NCBI RefSeq assembly: GCF_001613105.1
Contig: NZ_BDBS01000018.1
Location: forward strand, 123,392-187,391
Direction: 5' to 3'
DNA from: Nocardia pseudobrasiliensis NBRC 108224
GTDB taxonomy: Bacteria > Actinomycetota > Actinomycetes > Mycobacteriales > Mycobacteriaceae
DNA: 64,000 nt
Each line of letters opens with the position of its first letter. Within the stretch, counting starts at the first letter, position 1. The notes under the pieces are model-generated. The model was not told the DNA's origin, did not search any database, and saw only the letters and a list, made by a program, of their open reading frames with translations. The position numbers and the translations under genes were made by a program. Shown piece by piece: positions 39,684-48,785 of this stretch.

Positions 39684-40659
39684 CCCCGATCGAGCGCTCG
39701 ATCAGACTGCCCAGATATACCGTGCCGTCCTGTTCGGCGACGCCGGTGACCATGGCGTAGTCGTCCCCCTCGCGCTGTAGATCGTGCACGAGGACCCCCT
39801 CGAAGTCGTACGCCTGCACCCACGCCGTCTTATCCGGTTTGGGTTGCAGCGATTGCGGAATCGCCCACACCAACCGGCGCAGAATGCCGGGCAGCGGAAG
39901 TAGCCTGTCCAGCAGGGGATTACGCGGCGTGGCCAACGTGACCCAGACGAGCCCGTCCGAGCCGAGGCCCATATTGTCGGGAAAGCCGGGCAGGTTCTCC
40001 ACCAGATGATCCGAGGTACCGGCCTTCGGCCCGGTGAGCCAGCAGCGAGTCACGCGATAGCCCGCGGTCTCGGCGACGAGCACACACGAGCGATCGGGCG
40101 CGAGAACCACGCCATTGGCGAATTTCAGCCCGTCCAAAAGCGTTTCGACCGTGCCGTCCGGCGTGCGACGGAACAGCCGGCCGGTCCGCGACCCCTCGAG
40201 GATGTCGCCCACGTATTCATCGAGGGAGTAGCGCGAGGTGGACGCCGAGAAATAGATCGTGCCATCGACATCCTCGACGACATTGCTGGCGAACGAGAGT
40301 CGCTGCCCGTCGATCTCGTCGACCAGCACCTCCAGCGTGCCGTGCGGCTTGTCCAACCGCAGCAGCCCCCGCTCGAAATCGCAGATCAGCAGTGAGCCAT
40401 CGGGATTGGCATGCAGACCCAGCGGCCGTCCGCCGGTGTCGGTGATCTTGTCGACCTTGCCGTCGACCGGATCGACCGCGAACACCGGACCCTCGGCGAC
40501 CCCGGCGATCACTCTGCCGTCCGCCGCCACCACCACATCCTCGGGCCCGACACCCGGCAGCGGCAGCAGCCGCGGCGCGGGCATCGGGGGCGTGCTGTGG
40601 GTTTCGCGGGCGCGCGGCGTGGCCGACGGCGGCGACCACCGCTGAGGCTGGAACGACAT
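39664..40659 (-). CDS. SMP-30/gluconolactonase/strictosidine-synthase-like beta-propeller protein
   Basis: A 331-residue six-bladed beta-propeller of the SMP-30/strictosidine-synthase-like superfamily. Typical blade segments are PEDVVVAADGRVIAGVAEG, GRPLGLHANPDGSLLICDF, ASNVVEDVDGTIYFSAST, LKFANGVVLAPDRSCVLVAET and LPGFPDNMGLGSDGLVWVT. The metal-site residues expected at the centre (Glu, Asn, Asp) can be matched to PED, FANGV and FPDN. Members hydrolyse lactones or phosphoesters; the substrate is unknown. It has no signal peptide and overlaps the convergent LysR gene by 20 bp. Confidence 0.85.
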   Translation of the reverse strand: MSFQPQRWSPPSATPRARETHSTPPMPAPRLLPLPGVGPEDVVVAADGRVIAGVAEGPVFAVDPVDGKVDKITDTGGRPLGLHANPDGSLLICDFERGLLRLDKPHGTLEVLVDEIDGQRLSFASNVVEDVDGTIYFSASTSRYSLDEYVGDILEGSRTGRLFRRTPDGTVETLLDGLKFANGVVLAPDRSCVLVAETAGYRVTRCWLTGPKAGTSDHLVENLPGFPDNMGLGSDGLVWVTLATPRNPLLDRLLPLPGILRRLVWAIPQSLQPKPDKTAWVQAYDFEGVLVHDLQREGDDYAMVTGVAEQDGTVYLGSLIERSIGVIARPE

Positions 40660-40686
40660 GCCTCACGGTACCGCGCGCGAGCGCTC

Positions 40687-42051
40687 TCACACGGTGTAAC
40701 GATCCGCGACCGCGAGGGCCTCGTCGAGGATGTTCAACCCCTCCTTGGCCTCGGAATCGGTGACCGTGCACGGCGGCACCACATGCAGCCGATTGAAATT
40801 CACGAACACCAGCAGCCCGGCGTCGCGGCACGCGGCGACGACCTCGGCCATCGCCGGACTCGTCCCGCCGTAGGGCGCCAACGGTTCACGGGTCGCCCGG
40901 TCGCGCACGAGTTCCAGCGCCCAGAACACGCCCAGGCCTCGGACCTCGCCGATACTCGGATGCCGCTCGGCCAGCTCCCGCAGGCTCGGTCCCAGCACCC
41001 GCGCCCCGACCTCGGCGGCATTGTCGACGATGCCCTCCTCGGCCATCGCGGTGATCGTCGCGACCGCGGCCGCCGTCGCCAGCGGATGTCCCGAATAGGT
41101 CAGCCCGCCGGGATAGGCCCGCTCGTCGAAGGTTTCGGCGATACGGGGGCCGATCGCGACGCCGCCGAGCGGGACGTAGCCGGAATTCACGCCCTTGGCG
41201 AAGGTCAGCAGGTCCGGGGCGACATCGAAATGGTCGATCGCGAACCATTTCCCGGTCCGCCCGAACCCCGACATCACCTCGTCGGCGATGAAGACGATGC
41301 CGTGCCGATCGCACAGCTCGCGCACCCCGGCCAGATATCCCGGCGGCGGCACCATGATTCCGGCCGTACCCGGCACCGACTCCAGTACGATCGCCGCGAT
41401 GGTCTGCGGCCCCTCGAAGGCGATCACGTCCGCCAGATGAGCCAGCGCCCGCTCGGATTCCTCGGTTTCGTTGCCGGAGTAGAACTTCGAGCGATACAGG
41501 AACGGTCCGAAGAAATGCACCACTCCGGACGCGCCGCGATCATTGGGCCAGCGGCGCGGATCGCCGGTCAGATTGATCGCCGTCTCGGTGCCGCCGTGAT
41601 AGGAGCGATAGCGCGACAACACCTTCGGCCGCCCGGTGTGCAGCCGGGCCATCCGCACCGCGTGTTCGACCGCGTCGGCGCCGCCGTTGGTGAAGAAGAT
41701 CCGATCCAGCTCGCCCGGGGTCCGCTCGGCGATCAGCCGCGCGGCCTCCGATCGTGCCGCGTTCACGTGCTGGGGCGCGATCGTGCACAGTTTGGCCGCC
41801 TGCTCCTGCACGGCCGCAACGACTTTCGGATGCTGATGGCCGATATTGGTATTGACCATCTGGGAGGAGAAATCCAGCAGCCTCCGACCCTCGCCGTCCC
41901 AGACGTAGCTGCCCTGTGCCGCGGTGATCGTCATGGGCCGCAACTGCTTCTGCGCCGACCAGGAGTGGAACACATGCCGTCGATCCAGATCGTAGGCGTG
42001 CTCGGCCTCCGCGCGCGCCGCCTCGACGGTAAGTCCGTTGGGAAGCGTCAT
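40687..42051 (-). CDS. Class III aminotransferase (beta-alanine/omega-amino acid type)
   Basis: A 454-residue PLP enzyme of aminotransferase class III. Motifs: FTNGGADAVEHAVRMAR, YHGGTE, the Asp motif FIADEVMSGFGRTGKWFAID and the Schiff-base Lys286 in LLTFAKGVNSGYVPLGGV. With a methylmalonate-semialdehyde dehydrogenase immediately upstream in the same operon (15-bp gap), the most likely role is transamination of beta-alanine or another omega-amino acid to a semialdehyde. That is context-based inference. Confidence 0.88.
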   Translation of the reverse strand: MTLPNGLTVEAARAEAEHAYDLDRRHVFHSWSAQKQLRPMTITAAQGSYVWDGEGRRLLDFSSQMVNTNIGHQHPKVVAAVQEQAAKLCTIAPQHVNAARSEAARLIAERTPGELDRIFFTNGGADAVEHAVRMARLHTGRPKVLSRYRSYHGGTETAINLTGDPRRWPNDRGASGVVHFFGPFLYRSKFYSGNETEESERALAHLADVIAFEGPQTIAAIVLESVPGTAGIMVPPPGYLAGVRELCDRHGIVFIADEVMSGFGRTGKWFAIDHFDVAPDLLTFAKGVNSGYVPLGGVAIGPRIAETFDERAYPGGLTYSGHPLATAAAVATITAMAEEGIVDNAAEVGARVLGPSLRELAERHPSIGEVRGLGVFWALELVRDRATREPLAPYGGTSPAMAEVVAACRDAGLLVFVNFNRLHVVPPCTVTDSEAKEGLNILDEALAVADRYTV

Positions 42052-42066
42052 CGCGTCCTCCTGACG

Positions 42067-43557
42067 TCAGTTGTTCTGCGGGAAGCCGAGATTCAGCCCG
42101 CCGTGGCTGGGATCGAGCCAGCGGGTGGTCACGGCCTTGGTCCGGGTGAAGAACTGCACGCCGTCCATGCCGTGGGCGTGGGAGTCGCCGAACAGCGAGG
42201 CCTTCCAGCCGCCGAAGCTGTAGTAGGCCATGGGCACCGGGATCGGCACATTGATACCGACCATGCCGACCTCGACCTCGGTGTGGAAGCGTCGGGCCGC
42301 GCCGCCGTCGTTGGTGAAGATGGCGGTGCCGTTACCGTAGGGGTTGGCGTTGATCAAAGCCAGTGCCTCGTCATAGGTTTCGGTGCGCACCACCGACAGA
42401 ACGGGGCCGAAGATCTCGTCGGTGTAGACGCTCATCTCCGGGCGGACGTGATCGAGAATCGTCGGGCCCAGCCAGAAGCCGTCCGCCTCGCCGTCGGCCT
42501 GTACCTCGCGGCCGTCGAGAACCACCGCGGCGCCCTCGGATTCGCCCGCGGCGATGTAATCGGCGACCCGATCGCGGTGCTGGCGGGTCACCAGCGGCCC
42601 CATATCGGTACCGCGGGTGCCATCGCCGGTGCGAATGGTGTTGGCACGCTGAGTTATTCGTGAGACCAGCTCGTCGGCGACCTCGCCCACGGCGACCACC
42701 ACGCTGATGGCCATGCAGCGCTCGCCCGCCGAGCCGAATCCGGCGTTGACCGCGGCGTCGGCCGCCAGGTCCAGATCGGCGTCGGGCAGCACCACCATAT
42801 GGTTCTTCGCGCCGCCGAGCGCCTGGACACGCTTGCCCGCGGCGGTGCCGCGCTGGTAGACGTAGCGGGCGATCGGGGTCGAACCCACGAACGACACCGC
42901 CTTGATCCCCGGGTTGTCCAGCAGTTCGTCGACGGCGACCTTATCGCCCTGGACCACGTTGAACACCCCGTCGGGCAGTCCGGCCTCGGCCCACAACCGC
43001 GCCAGCCACAGCGACGCCGACGGATCCTTCTCGCTCGGTTTGAGCACCACGGTGTTCCCGGAGGCGATCGCGAGCGGGAAGAACCACATCGGCACCATGG
43101 CCGGGAAGTTGAACGGCGAGATCACCGCCACCGGGCCCAGCGGTTGGCGGATGGCGAAGATGTCGACCTTGGTCGAGGCGTTCTCGGTGAAGCCGCCCTT
43201 GAGCAGATGCGGTATGCCGCAGGCGAATTCGATGACCTCCAGGCCGCGGGTGACCTCGCCGATCGCATCGGCGAGCACCTTGCCGTGCTCGGCGGTGATC
43301 AGGGCCGCGAGGTCCTCCTTGCGCTCGTTGAGCAGCTCGCGGAAGCGGAACAGGATCTGGGTGCGCCGAGTCAGCGAGGTATCGCGCCAGGCCGGGAAGG
43401 CGGCGGCGGCCGCCTCGACCGCGACCCGGACGTCGGCGGCGGTCGCCAACGCGACCTGCCCGCTGACCACACCCGTCGCGGGATTGGTCACCGGCAGCGT
43501 GGCCTCGCTGGTGCCGGTGAACGGTTTGCCGTCCACCCAGTGCGCGATGGTCTGCAT
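42067..43557 (-). CDS. mmsA: CoA-acylating methylmalonate-semialdehyde dehydrogenase
   Basis: A 496-residue aldehyde dehydrogenase of the MmsA type. It oxidises malonate- or methylmalonate-semialdehyde with CoA to acetyl- or propionyl-CoA and CO2. Motifs: PFNFPAMVPMWFFPLAIASGNTVVLKPSE, FVGSTPIARYVY, ALGGAKNHMVVLPDAD, and the nucleophile Cys281 in SAGERCMAIS. It is first in an operon with the class III aminotransferase and divergent from the PucR-type regulator. Together they can take beta-alanine (end product of reductive pyrimidine breakdown) or valine-derived methylmalonate semialdehyde to acyl-CoA. Confidence 0.93.
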   Translation of the reverse strand: MQTIAHWVDGKPFTGTSEATLPVTNPATGVVSGQVALATAADVRVAVEAAAAAFPAWRDTSLTRRTQILFRFRELLNERKEDLAALITAEHGKVLADAIGEVTRGLEVIEFACGIPHLLKGGFTENASTKVDIFAIRQPLGPVAVISPFNFPAMVPMWFFPLAIASGNTVVLKPSEKDPSASLWLARLWAEAGLPDGVFNVVQGDKVAVDELLDNPGIKAVSFVGSTPIARYVYQRGTAAGKRVQALGGAKNHMVVLPDADLDLAADAAVNAGFGSAGERCMAISVVVAVGEVADELVSRITQRANTIRTGDGTRGTDMGPLVTRQHRDRVADYIAAGESEGAAVVLDGREVQADGEADGFWLGPTILDHVRPEMSVYTDEIFGPVLSVVRTETYDEALALINANPYGNGTAIFTNDGGAARRFHTEVEVGMVGINVPIPVPMAYYSFGGWKASLFGDSHAHGMDGVQFFTRTKAVTTRWLDPSHGGLNLGFPQNN

Positions 43558-43649
43558 GGGGTTCTCCTCGATCCGGTCAGCGGGACTTCATGGCAGGACC
43601 TCACCCCGGCCCTGCGAAAACTATCCCTTAGGTCAGCACCCGGTCGGCG

Positions 43650-43693
43650 CGACAAAACGTCGACAATCCGGCGATTCGTATTACGATTTGTCG
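43650..43693. promoter_or_regulatory. Inverted repeat in the mmsA/PucR-type divergent promoter
   Basis: CGACAAAACGT (43650-43660) and ACGATTTGTCG (43683-43693) are inverted with one mismatch. They are spaced three helical turns centre to centre, and the right arm abuts the ATG of the regulator gene. Related CGACAAT words lie between the arms (43661-43667) and before the APC permease gene (about 45398-45404). It is a plausible binding site for the PucR-type activator and its autoregulation. Confidence 0.45.
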
Positions 43694-45292
43694 ATGCTGC
43701 CGACCGTCGCCGACGTCCTCGCCATGCCTGCCGTCCGCGCGGGCGAGCCCGACGTGGTCGGCGGCGCGCAGGGCCTGTCACGGCCGGTGCGGTGGGTGCA
43801 TGTCGGCGAGGTCTCCGATGTGGCGGCGCTGCTGGCCGGGCGCGAGCTCATTCTCACCACCGGACAACCGCTGGCGCACGGCACCCGGGCGAGTGTGGCT
43901 TATCTGGAATCGCTTTCGGCGGCTGGCGTTTCGGGACTGGCCGTCGAAATCGGCAGCTATGTAACGGAATTGGGGCCACAGATCGCCGCCGCGGCCGATC
44001 GACTGGGCCTGCCGGTGGTGGCGCTGCGCCGAGTCACCCGGTTCGTGGAGGTCACCGAGGCTGTGCATCGGGTGATCGTGGCCGACCAGTACGCCGAACT
44101 CGAATTCGCGCAGTCGGTGCACGAGACCTTCACCGCGCTGAGCGTGCGCCGGGCCTCACTGGCCGAGATCGTGAAAACCGCCGCGAATCTGCTGGATTCG
44201 TCGGTGATCCTGGAGGATCTGGCCCATCGCGTACTCACCCTCGCCGCCCGGCACACCTCGACGGCGGAACTGCTGGACAACTGGGAGCAGACCTCGCGTC
44301 TGCTGGCCGAGGATCAGAACATCGTCCCGGTCGGGCCGCATACCGAGCGTTGGGGCCGACTCATCTTGCGCTCCAGCCGAATTCCCACCTCCCGCGCCCG
44401 CATGGTGCTCGAGCGGGCCGCGCAGACGCTGACCCTGCACCGCATGATCGAACGCGACCGCTTCGGCCTGCACCGGCAGGCGCAGACCGGACTCGTCGAG
44501 GATATGGTCAGCGGCCGCCTCGCCGACGAACAGGACGCCGTGGCCCGCGCGGCGGCCCTGGGCCTGGCGCGGCGGGCGCGCTATGTGCCGGTGGCCGTGC
44601 ACATCTCGGCGCCGCCGGAAACCGATCCGGTCGCCCGGCAGCGGCGCGGCGCGGCCCTACTCGACGCGGTCGGACACGGGGTGGCCCTGGCCAAGGCGAC
44701 GGCATTGAGTGCGGCCGATCAGCAGCGCGTCACCCTGGTGCTCGCGGTCGGACGCGGCGGGGATCTCGACGAGCGACTGGGCGCGATCTGCGCGGCGATA
44801 GCCGCTGAGGTGCGCCGGGTCGACGGGGTCGCGCGGGTGGCGATCGGCGTGGGCGCGGATTCGGAATCGCTGCTCGACACCGCGCGCGAGCTGACCCACG
44901 CCGGACATGTGGCCGAGGTGGCGCTGTCGCTGAATTCGGTGCAGCCGCGGCCGTTCTATCGCAGCGGCGATGTGCGCCTGCGCGGGCTGCTGTCGCTGAT
45001 CCGCAACGAACCCGGCGTCCAGCGCTTCGCCGAGACCGAATTGAGCGCGCTGCTGCGCCACGACATCCGCCATCGCGGTGATCTCGCCACCACGCTGCGG
45101 GCATTCCTCGACGTCGCGGGCAACAAGACCGAACTGGCCCGCCGGATGAATGTCAGCCGTCCCACCCTCTACGACCGGCTGGCCCGCATCGAACGCATTC
45201 TCGATGTCGACCTCGACGACGGCGAGGTGCGGACATCCCTGCACACCGCGTTGCTCATTCGCGACCTCGCGGCCACGCCCGACGAAATGTAA
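43694..45292 (+). CDS. PucR-family transcriptional regulator
   Basis: A 532-residue regulator. The N-terminal PucR domain (about 1-125, starting PTVADVLAMPAVRAGEPDVVGG) is followed by a central GGDEF-like region and a C-terminal PucR/CdaR-type helix-turn-helix (GDLATTLRAFLDVAGNKTELARRMNVSRPTLYDRLARIERIL). PucR activates purine catabolism in Bacillus; relatives control other nitrogen compounds. The frame extends far upstream over mmsA, but ATG 43694 matches the family start. It is divergent from mmsA and followed by permease genes, so it likely controls both sides. Confidence 0.92.
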   Translation: MLPTVADVLAMPAVRAGEPDVVGGAQGLSRPVRWVHVGEVSDVAALLAGRELILTTGQPLAHGTRASVAYLESLSAAGVSGLAVEIGSYVTELGPQIAAAADRLGLPVVALRRVTRFVEVTEAVHRVIVADQYAELEFAQSVHETFTALSVRRASLAEIVKTAANLLDSSVILEDLAHRVLTLAARHTSTAELLDNWEQTSRLLAEDQNIVPVGPHTERWGRLILRSSRIPTSRARMVLERAAQTLTLHRMIERDRFGLHRQAQTGLVEDMVSGRLADEQDAVARAAALGLARRARYVPVAVHISAPPETDPVARQRRGAALLDAVGHGVALAKATALSAADQQRVTLVLAVGRGGDLDERLGAICAAIAAEVRRVDGVARVAIGVGADSESLLDTARELTHAGHVAEVALSLNSVQPRPFYRSGDVRLRGLLSLIRNEPGVQRFAETELSALLRHDIRHRGDLATTLRAFLDVAGNKTELARRMNVSRPTLYDRLARIERILDVDLDDGEVRTSLHTALLIRDLAATPDEM

Positions 45293-45441
45293 TCCGGGCC
45301 ACCGATTCCCGGTCGTATCGTCACATTTGTGTCGCACCTCACAACCTTTGTTCGCGCCGGTAACGCCGTTTCATCTGCTCGCAACAGTCGATTCCCGACA
45401 ATTCACCCCTAGGTCATTCGACCAGGATGAGGAGTTGCGTT

Positions 45442-46947
45442 ATGGACACCAGTACGGTCGCCGCCTCGGTCACCGGGGATTCGTCCCGGATCCACCGGCT
45501 CAAACCCAATGCCATCGGCCTGCTGGGCGTGGTGTTCATGGCGATCGCGACCGCGGCGCCGATTACGGCGATGACCGGCAATGTGCCGTTCATGATGGCC
45601 TCGGGCAGCGGAATCGGCACGCCCGCGGCGTTTCTCGTCGCGATGGTGGTGCTGGCGGTGTTCTCGGTCGGGTTCACCACGATGTCCAAACACATCACCG
45701 CCACCGGCGCGTTCTACGGATTCATCTCCTACGGGCTGGGCCGCACCGTCGGACTGGCGGCCGGGCTGCTCGCGGCGTTCGCGTACATGGTGTTCGAGCC
45801 ATCGATCGTCGGTATCTTCGCCAGTTTCGCGACCAATACCTTCACCGATCAGGTCGGCGTGCACATTCCGTGGTGGGTGTTCGCGATCGTGATGCTGGCG
45901 ATCAATGCCGTGGGCACCTGGTTCGGGGTGGCGCTGGCGGAGAAGCTGCTGGTGGCGTTGCTGGCGACCGAGGTCACAGTGCTGGCCGTGCTGGCGGTGT
46001 CGGTGGCATTGCACGGCGGTGGGCCGGAAGGGTTTTCGCTCGCGCCGCTGAACCCGGTGAACGTATTCCACGGCGCCTCGGCGGGTTTGGGCTTGTTCTT
46101 CGCGTTCTGGTCGTGGGTGGGATTCGAGTCGACGGCGATGTACGGCGAGGAGTCGCGCGATCCGAAGCGAATCATCCCGCGCGCCACCATGATCGCGGTG
46201 CTCGGAGTGGGCGTGTTCTACGTGTTCGTGTCGTGGATGGCGATGTCGGGCAGCGGGGTGGACGCGGCGCTGGGACTGGCGGCGTCGGATCGGCCGATGG
46301 ACGTGTTCTTCGCCCCGACCACTCGCTACGTCGGGCACTGGGCCGTGAACGTCATGCAGTGGCTGATGATCACCGGTTCACTGGCCTGCGGTATGGCCTT
46401 TCACAACTGCGCGGCACGTTATCTGTACGCACTCGGCCGTGAGGGTGTGCTGCCGGTGCTGCGGCGCACGGTCGGGCGCACCCACGCCAAGCACGGTTCG
46501 CCGCATATCGCCGGGCTGGTGCAGACCGTGGTCGCGGCGCTGATCGTGGCGGTCATGGGGTTGGCGGGCAAGGATCCCTACACCGGGATCTACACGCTGC
46601 TGGCGATTCTGGGTACGATGGCGATCCTGATCGTGCAGGCGGTCTGTTCGTTCGCGGTGCTGGCGTACTTCCGCACCCATCATCCGGAGACCCGGCACTG
46701 GTTCAAGACGCTGGTCGCGCCGCTTTTCGGCGGGTTGGCGATGCTCGGAGTGGTGGCGTTGCTCATCGTCAATATGAGCAACGCCGCGGGCAGCGAGGCC
46801 GATTCGCTGCTGCTGAGGGCGACCCCGTGGCTGGTGGCCGCGGTGGCGCTGACCGGTATCGGGTACGCGCAATATTTGAAACGCCGTGACCCGCAACGGT
46901 ATCTGCTGCTCGGGCGCACGGTGCTCGAGGAGACACACGAACGATGA
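45442..46947 (+). CDS. APC-family amino acid permease
   Basis: A 501-residue membrane transporter of the amino acid-polyamine-organocation superfamily, with about 12 hydrophobic helices beginning RLKPNAIGLLGVVFMAIATAAPITAMTGNVP. The FWSWVGFESTAMYGEESRDPKRIIPRA segment is characteristic. ATG 45442 follows GAGGAG. It overlaps the next permease gene by four bases (ATGA). In this operon a substrate such as beta-alanine, GABA or another amino acid is plausible but not shown. Confidence 0.9.
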   Translation: MDTSTVAASVTGDSSRIHRLKPNAIGLLGVVFMAIATAAPITAMTGNVPFMMASGSGIGTPAAFLVAMVVLAVFSVGFTTMSKHITATGAFYGFISYGLGRTVGLAAGLLAAFAYMVFEPSIVGIFASFATNTFTDQVGVHIPWWVFAIVMLAINAVGTWFGVALAEKLLVALLATEVTVLAVLAVSVALHGGGPEGFSLAPLNPVNVFHGASAGLGLFFAFWSWVGFESTAMYGEESRDPKRIIPRATMIAVLGVGVFYVFVSWMAMSGSGVDAALGLAASDRPMDVFFAPTTRYVGHWAVNVMQWLMITGSLACGMAFHNCAARYLYALGREGVLPVLRRTVGRTHAKHGSPHIAGLVQTVVAALIVAVMGLAGKDPYTGIYTLLAILGTMAILIVQAVCSFAVLAYFRTHHPETRHWFKTLVAPLFGGLAMLGVVALLIVNMSNAAGSEADSLLLRATPWLVAAVALTGIGYAQYLKRRDPQRYLLLGRTVLEETHER

Positions 46948-48308
46948 CGGCCTACGGTGACCGGGTGCTGGCGGTGGAACCCGGTGGTAGCGAGAGGATT
47001 CCCGACGACGCGCGGCACGGTGCGCCCCGGAGTCTGTTCTGGATCTGGATGTCGCCGAACCTGGAGTTCGCGACGATTTTCGTCGGTGTGCTCGCGGTGA
47101 CGGCGTTCGGGCTGTCGTTCGGCCAGGCGGTCCTGGGCGTCGCGCTGGGCACCGCGCTGGGGGCGGTCTCGCACGGTGTGCTGTCGGCGCGCGGGCCGCG
47201 CTACGGCGTACCGCAGATGGTGTTGGGACGCACGGGTTTCGGCTATCGCGGCAACGCGCTGCCCGCCGGATTCATGGCCGTCATGTGCGGGGTGGGATGG
47301 TTCGCCACCAACAGCGTCAGCGGGGCGTTCGCGCTCGCCTCGCTGACCGGATCGGCGAAACTGCCCGCGCTGGCGATCGTCGTGGTCGCGCAGACGGCCT
47401 TCGCCTTCTTCGGGCACAATCTGGTGCAGGCGTTCGAGCGGCTCGTATTCCCGGTGCTGGCAGTGGTTTTCGCGATCGTGACCGTGGTGATCTTCGCCCA
47501 CTCACATGTGGATGCGCCCGCGACCGGTGCGGGCGGGATCGGCGGTTTCCTGCTGACCGTGGGCGCGGCGTTCGGATACGCGGCCGGGTGGAATCCCTAC
47601 GCCGCGGACTATTCGCGCTATCTGCCCACCTCGATCTCGCGGGTGGCGACCGGGGGCTGGGCGGCGGCCGGATTGTTCGTCTCGTGCGTCTGGCTCGAGG
47701 TTGTGGGCGCGGCGTCGACCACGATCGCCGGTTCGGCGACGGGCAGTCCGACCGATATCTTCACCGCGAATCTGCCTGCGGCGCTGGCGAAGCTGACGCT
47801 GCTGGCGATCGTGCTCGGCGCGATCGCGGCCAATGCGCTGAATGTGTATTCCGGCGCGATGGCGTTCGTGACGATGGGGATCCGGCTGCCGACGGCCACG
47901 CAGCGGGCCCTGGTCTCGGCGGTGTTCGGGGTGATCGGATTCCTCGTCGCGTGGTGGGCGCTGGCGGACGCGGCGGCCGGGTACGAGGCGTTTCTGCTGA
48001 TCGTCGCGTACTGGATCGGGCCGTGGCTGGGTGTGATGTTCGCCGATCAATGGCTGCGGCGTGGGCGGCGCATCGACGATCTGCTCTACGACCGTGCCCA
48101 TCGCAACCTCGTCGGCGTCGCGGCCTTTGTCGCGGGGCTGGTCGGTTCGGTCCTGCTGTTCTCCAATCAGGCCCGGTTCGTGGGCTATGCCGTGCGTGCG
48201 ATTCCCGGCCTCGGTGACATCACCTTCTTCGCCGGATTCGTCGTGGCCGCGGCGGCGTATCTGATCTTCGCCCCGGCGTCGACGCGGACGCGGGTGATGG
48301 CAGCATGA
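46944..48308 (+). CDS. NCS1-family cytosine/purine permease
   Basis: A 454-residue transporter of the nucleobase-cation-symport-1 family (CodB/Fcy2-like), with about 12 membrane segments. Typical regions are FWIWMSPNLEFATIFVG near the N-terminus, PQMVLGRTGFGYRGN, and AAFGYAAGWNPYAADYSRYLP in the middle. It overlaps both neighbours by four bases: the APC permease upstream and the cytosine deaminase downstream. This gives strong context for cytosine uptake coupled to deamination. Confidence 0.92.
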   Translation: MTAYGDRVLAVEPGGSERIPDDARHGAPRSLFWIWMSPNLEFATIFVGVLAVTAFGLSFGQAVLGVALGTALGAVSHGVLSARGPRYGVPQMVLGRTGFGYRGNALPAGFMAVMCGVGWFATNSVSGAFALASLTGSAKLPALAIVVVAQTAFAFFGHNLVQAFERLVFPVLAVVFAIVTVVIFAHSHVDAPATGAGGIGGFLLTVGAAFGYAAGWNPYAADYSRYLPTSISRVATGGWAAAGLFVSCVWLEVVGAASTTIAGSATGSPTDIFTANLPAALAKLTLLAIVLGAIAANALNVYSGAMAFVTMGIRLPTATQRALVSAVFGVIGFLVAWWALADAAAGYEAFLLIVAYWIGPWLGVMFADQWLRRGRRIDDLLYDRAHRNLVGVAAFVAGLVGSVLLFSNQARFVGYAVRAIPGLGDITFFAGFVVAAAAYLIFAPASTRTRVMAA

Positions 48309-48760
48309 GCGATATGGTTACCGAACACTTGCTGGAGGCCGCGTACGAGGAAGCGCGATCGGGACTGGCCGAGGGCGGTATCCCGATCGGGGCGGCGCTG
48401 TTCGACAGTGCGGGAAATCTGTTGGGGCGCGGGCACAATCGGCGCGTTCAGAACGACGATCCGAGTATCCACGCCGAAACCGACGCCTTCCGCAATGCGG
48501 GCCGTCGGCGCGACTACCGCGACACCATCATGGTGACCACCCTCTCGCCCTGCTGGTACTGCAGCGGCCTGGTCCGCCAGTTCGGAATCGGCGCGGTCGT
48601 GGTCGGCGAGGCCAGGACCTTCAACGGCGGGCACGAGTGGCTGGCCGAGAACGGCGTCTCGATCACGGTGCTCGACGATCCGCGATGCGTGGAGATGATG
48701 GAGAAGTTCATCGCCGAACGGCCGGAACTGTGGTTCGAGGACATCGGCGTGGTGGGGTAG
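48305..48760 (+). CDS. Yeast-type cytosine deaminase
   Basis: A 151-residue zinc deaminase of the cytidine-deaminase fold. Zinc ligands and the catalytic Glu are in HAE (residues 56-58) and PCWYC (Cys83, Cys86). The GGIPIGAALFDSAGNLLGRGHNRR region and the C-terminus ERPELWFEDIG closely match the small fungal cytosine deaminase, not the large bacterial CodA. It converts cytosine to uracil and ammonia. Translational coupling with the NCS1 permease (ATGA overlap) supports cytosine as the substrate. The oxygenase gene follows 25 bp downstream. Confidence 0.9.
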   Translation: MSDMVTEHLLEAAYEEARSGLAEGGIPIGAALFDSAGNLLGRGHNRRVQNDDPSIHAETDAFRNAGRRRDYRDTIMVTTLSPCWYCSGLVRQFGIGAVVVGEARTFNGGHEWLAENGVSITVLDDPRCVEMMEKFIAERPELWFEDIGVVG

Positions 48761-48785
48761 TTCGTTCGACCGACAGGAGCGGGCG

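Noticed and set aside
40411..42663. Plus-strand open frame of 750 codons
   Set aside because: Antisense to the class III aminotransferase and the SMP-30 gene, which have intact catalytic motifs.
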